64,000 bases of DNA, taken from Rotaria socialis (Eukaryota; Rotifera; Eurotatoria; Philodinida; Philodinidae). The stretch lies in NCBI GenBank assembly GCA_905331475.1, contig CAJNYU010003358.1, positions 80,821 through 144,820 of the forward strand, given 5' to 3'. Below are positions 1 through 11,053 of the stretch, piece after piece (the stretch's first letter is position 1; each line of letters opens with the position of its first letter). Both the position numbers and the translations under genes were made by a program. The notes below the pieces were generated by a model. The model made no database searches. It had not been told where the DNA came from and saw only the letters and a list, made by a program, of their open reading frames with translations.

Positions 1-713
<713 letters not shown>

Positions 714-2844
714 CTGAAGAAACAAATAGAGAGGAAATTGAATTCACTATTATTCAAGAAATAGCTATGTACGAAATAAATAGACGCAAATGAGAAATAC
801 AAATGTTCCAGTAATAAAAATTGTTTTTGTTTATGTTTCTTTTTGTAGTTTTACATGCAGTTGAATTATTTCTTTTACACTGATGTCATTCAGTTCGGTA
901 TTTTTATTTTTGCATGATCCAAAAAAATAAGATCCGTCCATCTGATTTCGCCATTACTATCATCATCAACAATCCCATCCTCCCTCTTTCGGTCGTTAGT
1001 CTAACAAGATGTCGCCAGAAAGCGTCGACAACGGAACCGTATCTTGATTGCATATATTCAAAAAGTGATATGAGAAAGTGTTTTTAACGATAAATGTATA
1101 GGTCTGAGTATGTTCAAGGCTAACTTTCCTCTTACAATCATTGTAGATTCATTTAGGAGTTCGCTGCTGCGATTGTTTAATCAAATCTTATGAATGATTT
1201 AAACACAACACGTTGCTTAGTTGCACATATTAGTTGTTCTCTATGGGAGGGACTGATTATTGAAAATATATCGAAATAAGGTTTTACTTATGGTTGTTAG
1301 ACATGATTAATACTATTTCGAACCCATAGAATCAAAAACAATTGAAGGTCTCAGTATTTCAATAGATGCGCGATTTAGTTCTTTATAAAACTATAACTTT
1401 TTATGCATGAAAATAACATCCATCACCTTTGAAGACACCTGCCAAACGAATATTTCAAGAAACTGTGACTGTCTCGATGAAAATTGGGCTTTGTTAAATG
1501 CAGCGCGAAATTTTTTCTAGTCTACTTTTGTTTAATTGATTACCTAAAGTTTTCGTACATACATCATTGTACAAAAGAGAAGTTTGAAAAAATCAACAAT
1601 TATCATTCAAGCACTGAGAAGTTCATTTTCTAGATGAATATTTTCTTTTCTCTTGCTGTAGAAAGGAATGCCTCTAAATCTTTGACTTATTTGATTAGGT
1701 AGGATTTGTCGAAGTGTGTTGACAGAACAAGCAGCGTATTTTTCTTGTGCAGCCAGAACAATTGATTATCTGATGCACGAGTTTCATGACAGATAAAGAA
1801 AAACTATGTGATTTATGTATAGTACAGGTTTTTCTTGACAAAATTCTAGATGTTTTCTTGGCTCAAATTATAAGACAGTTGCTTTTCTTTTCTTTTGAAC
1901 TTGAAATATCTGAAAATTTGCTCTCACTTATCAATTTAATTTGTCTGAGTATCGCGAAATAAAATATTTCGTCCAACACAACGTACTACCACAAAAGTGA
2001 ATTCATTAAAATTCAGTTGTTGTCGACGATGAAGCTGATTTTTTGTTGATGGGTCAAGTTCAGTTTCATGATAAGATAAATCTCTCAGGGTAAATTGATA
2101 ATATCAAAGAAACACAGTACTAGATTACGTATTCTTTCGATCTTTTACTCAAAACTTTCACCTACTCGATTTGTTATCGCTATTAACAAACATTTCATAT
2201 TTACACAATGACAAACAAATATTTAAAACGCCGACGTGGAGAACTACAGAATCTATAAATAATATATACGGTTATTTACTATCGTGTCTATCTTATCAGT
2301 ATAAGTATCATTTTCTAAAAGATACAGGTATATCTGTTTTTTTTTGAAGAAAATTCGTTCAATATATGATACAAACTAATTTTATCAGATACTCAATATC
2401 ATCATCATTTCTACTTCAACGGCTAGTCTAAAGCATCATCGTGCAGTAGTAGTGCAACCTCTCATGTATGGTCTTACACCGGTAGCGTAGAGTTTACTTG
2501 TACATAATCAGTCATCAGCCAGAATAGTTAAAAGTGAGAAATAGAGAACATCGAAGTTGACTTTTTTTGTAAACTGTCTTTCAGGTTGATGAAATTGGTT
2601 CCTTTAATTTTAATTTGAGATTTATTTTTATTGGATAAATGTATACTTGTAACCAAACGATGTGATAACACGATAACTTGTTGAGAATCGAACAACTTCG
2701 ATGTAGAAAATTTATTTGTATCTCACTTCATTTCGTAGAAAATGGCAAGTTATGTGAAAAAACAAAAAAAAGTTTTCTGGTTGAATAAGCCGAAAAGAAA
2801 AAAAAATCATTCACGAACAAGCTTACATATTACTTAAAGTTTTC
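714..2844. other. Intergenic, no gene recognised
   Basis: About 2.1 kb of AT-rich sequence between two minus-strand genes. All frames are broken by frequent stops and no conserved protein motif, RNA gene or repeat stood out. It must contain the promoter of the DLD gene at its left end and the 3' UTR of the gene ending at 2845 at its right end. Confidence 0.5.
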
Positions 2845-5153
2845 TTATGTTCTTTGATAATCAATAATCGGTGTCCATTTTCTTATTGCAATGAATGAGC
2901 CTATAGCCAATGCAACAATAACACCTAGTAAAGTAAAGCCCGTCCATAAAGCAGCTATTTGTGGACCTGTACTTTTATAAACTAATTTCTGTCGTTGTTT
3001 AATAATTGTTTGTGTAACATTTTGATAAACAAATACTGTTTCATTAAAATAATTTGTGTGATTTTCTGATGGTAATAAATAAAGTACCAATGTTCGTAGA
3101 CTATTCGGTCGAGCTTGTAAATCAAAAGCTCCATCAGAATCTCGTACATGAAAATTTCCATCATTTATTTGTCTAGCTAATTTTCGTATCAATTCAAGTG
3201 ATGACGATTCTTTAAGAGAATCGGACGAGGCCGGTGGATTGTCAAGAAGTGTAAATGTAATATAAACATCTTTATCTTGATGATCAGTTGTATCACGTGT
3301 TGCATCAATAACAAATGATGATAGACGAACATGACGAATTTTAAGATCATTTGCTAATTGCATGTGAACACGATTTTGAAGCGATAGTAAATATTGATGA
3401 ACTGGATATTTATCATCATTGTTTAGCGTCATACGAAGAATAGCATAATTATAATTCTTACTTGGTCCTAATGCTCGATAACATTTGCTAATTGTTGAGT
3501 CAATAGCTTCCATTGAATTCGGTCGAGGATTATAGTTGAAGAAACCTTTTAACAACGAAAAAATAACATGTCGAGATATAGACTTTGAAAAGTGACAGAT
3601 GAAAATTAATATTCAATAGAAAACGTTTTTTTTTTTGAAAGGAGCTCTCGCTTGACTAGTCATATATGACTTTTTCTATGATTGAATTCGAATCAATAGA
3701 AATGTTTTGATAAAAGAAATATCATCGTAAACTAAAAATAACAAATGTAGGTTTATTTTAAATTAATTAGCGAACATTCATTTTGTATTGTTGCCAGCTT
3801 TTCTTCTGCCATCAAGATATGAGCGGAGCAAAAGTCTTGAAGGTTTTTCGATGGATTTAAGTAAACTCCCCTTTAAGAAAGTAGCATGCATGTAAACCTA
3901 CTTATTTCTTGATTGGTGACTTTTGGTGGTCCTACTACCGATGTTGTCATCACATTAACTTTAATCGGAATAAATTCTGACAAATCTATTTCATTATATT
4001 TTGCACTCCAATACCATTCATATTGTTGAATGACATTATTTATATTACGTTGACCAATCCATCTATAACATTGAAGATGTTTACGTCCACAAGTAGTTAA
4101 TCCAGTGTATTGAAATTTAATCGAATCACCAAGAGCACCGAATTGAAATAATATTTCAGTTACTGTTTCCATTGGATTAGCATTGGCATTCTGTACTGTG
4201 CATTGCTCTGTTGCACGTGTATACATATACGTTAAATTATATGCATAATCAACGAATGCTGTATCGGGTAACATCGGTTTTAACGCCACACCTAAATCAT
4301 AATCGATTCTCTCGAATTTTAATGTTTCATCAATAAGACGATTGTATGTTTCAATTCTTGATGGGATATCCGTATTTTTAATTGTATAAGCTTCAGAATG
4401 TAATGATAAACGTGATGGTAAATTGTTAGGAAATTCTTTAGTTTGTATTCGATTTGGACAGTATACACCTGATGGTGTTGTTAGAGTAGATGAAGGATTG
4501 GATACATAACGAATAATATTCAATGTATATGGATAATTATTTGATCGAACATCGATTTGAACTAAATCAGATATCCGATGTATATTCGCTTCATTTGGTG
4601 GCAACGCAGTTAAATAATAAGTTGCATTAATTGTTAAATTTCCTTGATATATATAAAAACATGATTGAAATTTTTCTGTTAAAATTCCACCATGAATCGT
4701 CTGTTCTCCAATATATCGTGTAAAAAATCCAATATTATTATTATTTCGTCCATCGAACCCTAATAAAATCGATGGTTTAAGATATTGACTAGTAATAAAT
4801 GGGAAATTTTCATTTGGTTGTATTTCCGAACGAGCACATTGTAAATCATCATTGATAGTAAATATTTCGTTTGTATCGAAATCATAATATACTTCTAGAT
4901 TTTTCTCATAAGTACGAAAATGAATATGATCTCTACGAGATTCAACAAATGATTGCGTAACTTCAAAAGTTGCAATATCTGTTGTAATTTCACTGAAAAT
5001 TTCAAAATGATTCGGAATTGTTGTAGGCCATTTCGGGTCTGTTGGTGACGGTGTAAGACCATTTGGACAAATATTCAAATCAATTTGTTGACATCGAGAA
5101 ATTCGAAAAAGTACGCAGATAATTGATGATAATAAAAATAGTTTACCAAACAT
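2845..5153 (-). CDS. Secreted/type I membrane protein, paralogue of the gene at 5255-7393 (family uncertain)
   Basis: Two exons: 5153-3902 and 3545-2845. The 356-nt intron has donor GTAGGT and acceptor TTAAAAG, phase 1. Predicted product is 650 aa. Residues 1-21 (MFGKLFLLSSIICVLFRISRC) are a signal peptide. A long ectodomain with several paired-looking cysteines and N-glycosylation sites follows, including a C-x-R-W-I-G-Q motif before an aromatic EWYWS stretch. A single membrane segment near the C terminus (AALWTGFTLLGVIVALAIGSF) leaves a tail of about 12 residues. The neighbour on the other strand aligns over the whole length: the W/G motif, FNYNPRP/FYDYRTD, ISKCYR/VNLCYR, FTLLD, and the end region with the TM segment. 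Large secreted/membrane 'LolA-like domain' proteins of invertebrates are one possible family, but I am not sure. No function is assigned. Confidence 0.72.
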
Positions 5154-5254
5154 TTTGAATGTTTAATATAATGATAACAACAAAAAAAAACCTATGGCGG
5201 ATGCGATAAGAACATAAAGGAGGCATATACTTGAATTCATTTGTTTAAACATTT
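5154..5254. promoter_or_regulatory. Bidirectional promoter region between divergent paralogues
   Basis: Only 101 bp separate the two start codons of the head-to-head paralogous genes, so their 5' UTRs and promoters must overlap or be shared. The stretch is AT-rich with an A9 run. No specific factor site is assigned. Confidence 0.55.
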
Positions 5255-7393
5255 ATGATGATGTATACTTTGCATTTCGTTTTTGCTGTAATTTTAACAT
5301 TGATAATCATTATTCACGGAGATGATAACGTTGTTTATCCACGTTTTCCTAGACAAGCTGAATTTACTATTCAACATTTGAAACTTGATGGCCAAGATAA
5401 ACGTACAAATGAAGACTATATTTATGATTATGATAATAATTATCTTATTAAAATTAGTGAACACAGCTATGTCCATTATAATTACACATCACTTAAAAAA
5501 ACCGTCTATTTAAGAAATACATTACAACAATGTACTGTCTATCCGATAGATATTGATAATTCAGCAGATGGATTTTCTGGTGTAACAGATCCAGATGATA
5601 GTACAACACATATTCGACCATTAAACGAGTTTTTTCTTTTAACATCAAATGCAACTTATTTTGGAGAAAATATTCAACGTGGTTCTATTCATGTTAATCA
5701 ATGGATTTCAACGTTAACCAATGACTCAGATATTATTTGGTCATTTGCAAAATCAAATTATCCTATGCCATGGAATTCTACGAATTATTCTATACCGATA
5801 CAACGTATTACAAAGCGAAAAAGTGATGGATTTATTTCTGAAATATTCAGTATTTTTAGTTATAAAACAAAAATAGTTAAAACTGACATTCTACCACCTC
5901 AAGGAATTTTCTGTAATGATTCCATTCCAGAAAATGAACTTATAAGTTTAACAGATTTCAATATAAAATTTCCTGATAAATTCAGTGTTCGTATTGATGC
6001 TTCGACAACGGTTCAACAACTTTGGCATTCAGTGCATCTTCGTTATCGTCTGTCACTTGAACGAAAATTAATTCGCTATGATTATACACCATTTGACAAT
6101 ACTCAAACTCCAATGACAATAATATTTGATGATACAGTAGATGCACCGCGTGCATATAAAATAGATCGTCGTACAGGTTCATGTGTTATAGAGAAATTCG
6201 CTGCAATCAATTCCTTGTTATCAATACTACATAATCCAATTGAATCATTAATAAAATATGAAAGTTTTCTTATTTCAAAACCTCCTGACCACTTTTTTCA
6301 ACATACTGGCAGTCGTCCATGTCGTGGATCAATTTTATGTTCAACATTTATTGGTCAAATATCATCATTTCCATTAGATTCCGATGATAATTGGTTATCG
6401 ACAAATATTGAATGGGGATGGTCTAAACGTTTTATTGATGATAGTGAATCTAACTATGATTATCCAGTTTATCTTAATTTAAATTTATACAAAAATATGA
6501 ATGAACCACCTGCTAATGTTCATTATGAATTTTATGACTATCGAACCGATGTACATCTAGATGAATTCGATGTTAATCTATGCTATCGATCAAATCAATT
6601 ATGGTATGAACATTTAGCATTTCAACTCAAAATTACCAATCAAACAACAGCAGACGGTATTGAAAATACTTCAATAAATCGGTGACGATCTAAACAAAAA
6701 AGATTTTTCCTCTGATTTATTAATAGTTTCTTGTTAATTCTTTGCAGACGAACTCTAGCGGAACATATTCGTGCACAAATGATTAGTATTATGTCATTAA
6801 AATATTTACGCATCTCACAATTGGAGATTGATCATCATCCTAATCAACCAGGTCATAATGATACACTCTATTGTATATTTACTTTACTTGATCGAACACC
6901 GTTTGTTGATCCGAACTCTGAAATTGAATTACTTGATGCTAAAAATAAACTTGAATTCGGTATTAATAATGGTCAAATGCAGTTTCGTACGGATGAGGGT
7001 TTTATAATTGAGGCTATATCGGGTTCATTGGAAAATATTCAATATTTCTATGCATTCAATCCTAATATTAGCATTAACCAAATCGATTATTTTTCAAATA
7101 CAACTGTACATGTTAATAGAACAATTGTAGAAACAATCGAAGAAGTTTATGAAAAAGTTACATATTCCGATGGAGCCCAAGCAGGTGCAGTTATTGGTGG
7201 AATGCTTGTTGGAGTTGTATTAGGAGCAATAACTGTTTTTGTTGTTATACTTATGATGAAAAGAAAAGCTGAAGGATCTCCTAGTGGTGGTCTTACTTTT
7301 CGAAATATTAGTTTTCGTGTTGGAAATAAGCGAACACAAGAGACCATCGCTATGCAAAATCCATTTCAGGATATACAAGAAACAACCAATTAA
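5255..7393 (+). CDS. Secreted/type I membrane protein, paralogue of the gene at 2845-5153 (family uncertain)
   Basis: Two exons: 5255-6681 and 6748-7393, intron 66 nt (GTGACG..TTTGCAG), phase 2, rejoining as Arg. Predicted product is 690 aa. The N terminus (MMMYTLHFVFAVILTLIIIIHG) is a signal peptide. The ectodomain is Asn-rich with many NxS/T sites and cysteines in positions matching the paralogue. It carries GRPCRGSILCSTFIGQ followed by NIEWGWSKR, then FDVNLCYR and FTLLDRTPF. The membrane anchor is AGAVIGGMLVGVVLGAITVF, followed by a cytoplasmic tail of about 50 residues, much longer than in the paralogue. A possible poly(A) signal AATAAA is at 7446-7451. The intron sits at a different place from that of the paralogue. 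I do not recognise the family with certainty. Confidence 0.75.
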
Positions 7394-8720
7394 GTTCATT
7401 TTTTTTTGAACGTTTCGTTTTATTCAGTTCGTCAATTATCACAACAATAAATGATGTATTTTAAAGAAAAAAAATCTTCAGATAATTTTATTCTCATTGG
7501 TGATTCACCAAAGCTTCCAGGTTCGTTAAAAAGAGTCGATCTCTTTTGTCAATAGTTCAAAATGAAATACTTCATACTACATTAATAACCAATGATTTCT
7601 CAATATTAGCATGACACAAACAATTAGATACAGAATTATGATCAACCAATTTTATTTTTTGCTAATGGATGATAATAATTTTGCTTTCAGGATGTTATAG
7701 AATAGAATATGTTTTGCTCGATGCTTCTTTGACTTTTTCAAGATCTTTACTATGTAATCGTTGATGAGAACAAACTTCCAATTGAGAAAGTTGATATGCT
7801 CCGCTCGGGATGTCGTACACAGTATGTTGTCTCAGTCAGATCAGCTTAGAATATAACAGCAGTTAATGTCGTACTATCAAGTGCAGCAGAGATTAATGTG
7901 GCTGTTAAATTGAGTCATAAAAATGAATAAATTATTTCAAATTAACATGGAACAATCTCGTCACTGAGACACCCAATTATTTTTTTCGCAAGTCTTCTCC
8001 CCTATGTTTACTTCATAATTATTCTCGCTAGATAGGATTTCTTAAATTTGTAAAAACTATATTTAGAGATATAGAAGTTGACAGGATCAATAACTTATGA
8101 ATCAGTACAATCGAGAAAAATTTCTTTCATCTATGTTGACTTGTCACGCGATGTACGCAAAAATGATTTCTACTCGATCATCTATATTCTATACGGCATC
8201 GAGCTAAAGTTGACATCAAACGAAAGACTCCATGGCTCTTGCATGTTCATTAAATTTTGTTATTAATAAAGATGAACTATTTATATATATATCTAATTTA
8301 TTACCAATCATATTAGGTGTCATCTTGTTGGACAGAAATCTTCAAGTACTGCTATTGGCTTAATAATTGTTAACGAAAATACTAAACTAGAAGTGATTGT
8401 GTTAGGTCTACATTGATATGAAGTACGTATGTCTCGGCAAACCACCGGACTGTTTTTAACATGGTTCGGCAGCGCTGTTCAATTGTTAGATAGTATCTAA
8501 ACAAAAACAGAACTGACAATAAATAAAAATGGAAAATCTGATGTTCTAAATTAGAATTCGAAACTAATTAGACCTATGCGAACTTCAAGTATTTTCATCG
8601 TAAAACTCATATTTAATTGTCATGAGAGACGACTAAATCACACACACACACTCCACTACTATGCACGTTTTATTATTTAATCGTTTGAAACTTTGATTTC
8701 AACTATATTATTTATCCACG
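7394..8720. other. Intergenic, no gene recognised
   Basis: About 1.3 kb between the paralogue pair and the transposon at 8729. It holds the 3' UTR of the gene ending at 7393 and a short (CA)n run near 8641. A 62-codon open frame (8078-8266) has no recognisable motif and is probably chance. Confidence 0.5.
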
Positions 8721-8728
8721 GTTACAAC
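8721..8728. repeat. Left target-site duplication of the hAT-like element
   Basis: GTTACAAC. It is repeated exactly at 11046-11053 on the other side of the element. It fits the hAT target preference nTnnnnAn (T at position 2, A at position 7). Confidence 0.75.
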
Positions 8729-9919
8729 CAAGGGGGGAAAAGCGGATCCTGGATCCTGATGGATCTTGGTGGATCCTGCTGCTCCTAATAAAGGGTATTA
8801 GCTTTCACAATAGTTTGACTGGAGTGTAAGGAAATCTATTAGAAGCTACTTCAATCTACTAAATACGTCGGAGTCTACCACAATGCACCAAAAACTGATT
8901 CGCTTTACAGCAATCTTCAAACGATGTAAAAAACATGGATCCTGCTGGATTAGAGGTGTGTAGCTCACGGTCATGAGTGCTGATAAGCGTGAGCGTTTCT
9001 TCTCCAAATAGAATATGCAAGAAATCAATAATAATGAACTCACTTTAGCTATATTCATATAAAAATACATTATAATATTTCATACAGTTTCTTATCTAAT
9101 ATATTCAATCGATGCATCGAAATACTTGTTACTCGATGAATTGACAATAAGCGCTAGAATAGACTCATTAAAGTTTGGAAAATCATAGTTTCCGAATATT
9201 TGTTTCTTAAACTCGCTCATCTTACTACCGCAAACTACCAAGGGACAAAGCTAGGATCTTATTGTATATGTCTAGTAGGAGTAGCACATTACTATTACCA
9301 GTAATAAGTTATAACTGTTATTTCGAATTAATAGTACTAAGTAAAAGCCAGGAAAATTAATAAAGTAATAAGGAAGAAATAAAGCAATAGAGAATTTGAT
9401 CGTGGAATCACTTCTATTTATCGATATATTTCTACTTTCTCACCACTAGGACTACAACAGCTCTCAGATCGTAGTTCAGATCAAATGAAAGAAAGAACTG
9501 CTGAAACAGTTCTATTAACTGATTTATCCACAATCGCTAGATTACTTGCATTCAATCACTAGTATTATTTTGGCCGTAATTAAGGGTAACCCCTTCGAGC
9601 CCTTAGGTCCTATCTAGATGTGATCCCTGTGACTTTTGCATCCTATCTGGAGGTGGTCCCCGTAAATTTTGTGGATTTACACTGGAATGGTTCTTTTAGC
9701 CATTTGGGATCTATTTAAGGGTTGCTCTTATGAATTTTTCGGGTCCGCTAAGGATAGTACTTCAAGTTTGAAGATATCACTGCTGGATAGAGTGACACGT
9801 TAAAGCGACGGTGCTTATATGGGATTGAAAAAGTTATAGAAACTGTCAATAGTTACGAATAGCGCTATGCCCATACCGAGACTTTTCATCTCCGTCTCAG
9901 TCGTCGAGGTCGAGATTCT

Positions 9920-9921
<2 letters not shown>

Positions 9922-9952
<31 letters not shown>
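9922..9952. repeat. (CT)n microsatellite
   Basis: An uninterrupted run of about fifteen TC/CT dinucleotides within the hAT-like element. It produces an artificial Arg-Glu repeat in a minus-strand open frame. Confidence 0.95.
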
Positions 9953-9958
<6 letters not shown>

Positions 9959-10110
9959 CGGTTAGCCTCGGTTTCTGTATTGATGAGTGTTGGTCTCGGT
10001 TCATCCCAAGTTACGACTAAATAAGTTATAAGAATCCCCTCCCAAACTGCGCAAAAGAATACAAGGGATGCCACTATATATGTACTAAAATGTTGCACAG
10101 ATCAGCCCTA

Positions 10111-10313
10111 CCCAGCCAGACAAATAACGAAAAAATCGACGTTTTTATGTGTTAAAAAAAGACTTTTTTTTGTGAGAAAAAAAACGAATCCATACGTGTT
10201 AATGCTTTTAAACTTGTTTTTGGTCAACATAAACTTTTTCTAAACGCGTTAGAATGTGAGCTTTTTACGCATAAAAACGTCTATTTTTTTCGTTACTTGT
10301 CTGACTGACTGGG
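10111..10313. mobile_element. Nested MITE-like inverted-repeat element with TA flanks
   Basis: About 203 bp starting CCCAGCCAGACAAATAACG and ending with its near-exact inverse (CGTTACTTGTCTGACTGACTGGG with a short insertion). The arms continue through a shared (A/T)CGACGTTTTTATG-like block, giving inverted repeats of about 40 bp. A TA dinucleotide lies on both sides (10109-10110 and 10314-10315), as left by Tc1/mariner-type insertion. The element has no coding capacity and sits inside the hAT-like element, so it inserted later. Confidence 0.68.
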
Positions 10314-10329
10314 TAGGAAGTTCTCACAT

Positions 10330-10725
10330 AGTTCTAATTACCATCCTGGGGTAGGTCCAGAAAGGTACAGGGTCACCCCTTGGTAGTTTCTTGAAAGTTC
10401 TAGGTATTATCTGTAAGTAGATCCCAAATAGCTAAAGGGACCAACCATGGGTAAGTCCTAAAACTTTTGACTACTCCCTCAGACTGAGTCCTTAGAATTT
10501 CTAAGTACCACCCTTGGCCAGGCTCAAAACACCTATAAATATTACCCTTATGTGATTCTTAAAAGGTTCTGAGTATCACCTATAGGTAGGCTCCTAATAG
10601 CTATAGGGTTCAGTTCTGGTCTGATCCTGGAAGTTTCTAATACGATCTCCCGGCAGGTCGCAAGTAGCTATACGAAATCCTCCTGGATAGATACTAAAAA
10701 ATTCTAAGTAATATCTTTAGGTCGG
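10330..10725. repeat. Degenerate tandem array, period about 68 bp
   Basis: Six diverged copies of a unit containing AGTTCTAAGTATnACC, then GGTAGGCTCC, then AATAGCTATAGGG. Copies begin near 10330, 10396, 10495, 10565, 10632 and 10700. Spacing is 66-70 bp except for one gap of 99 bp. The array belongs to the right half of the hAT-like element. Confidence 0.6.
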
Positions 10726-11045
10726 TATTTATTACGGTAATAACTATTACACGTTATTACTTATCAGTTGTTGCTTTTATTAGTTTCAATTTTTTAAACT
10801 TTCTTACTCGTAATAAATAATAAAAGCAATAATAATTAGGAATATACTGCTCACGCTCATTAGCGTAAGCTGCACATTCCTATGTTGCATCCTACTTAAT
10901 TTTTAAGTATCGAAAAATTCATCGGAATTGACTAATATGTCAATCTTATCAGTTCACTCATGCGTCTTACCCGAAAATTCTACGATCAATTCCTCCTTTT
11001 TCCGATCAGACTTTTTGGATCCTAGGATCCGCTTTTTCTCCCTTG

Positions 11046-11053
11046 GTTACAAC
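11046..11053. repeat. Right target-site duplication of the hAT-like element
   Basis: GTTACAAC, identical to 8721-8728. Confidence 0.75.

Larger units (their letters stand above)
8729..11045. mobile_element. Non-autonomous hAT-like DNA transposon (about 2.3 kb)
   Basis: The element begins CAAGGG and ends CCCTTG. Its terminal inverted repeats are about 28 bp, running through a shared GCGGATCC core and differing at only a few positions (left 8729-8756, right 11018-11045). It is flanked by a perfect 8-bp direct repeat. CA(A/G)GG termini with 8-bp duplications are the hallmark of hAT elements. No transposase frame is visible: the longest open frames are short and low-complexity, so it would depend on a transposase elsewhere. 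Inside are extra GGATCC-containing direct repeats next to the left end, a (CT)n microsatellite, a nested smaller inverted-repeat element and a degenerate tandem array with one unit inverted on the left side. Confidence 0.78.

Noticed and set aside
8078..8266. 62-codon frame considered as a gene fragment
   Set aside because: No similarity that I recognise and no exon continuation.
9886..10098. Minus-strand open frame with Arg-Glu repeats
   Set aside because: The repeat is the translation of a (CT)n microsatellite within a transposon. Nothing indicates a real protein.
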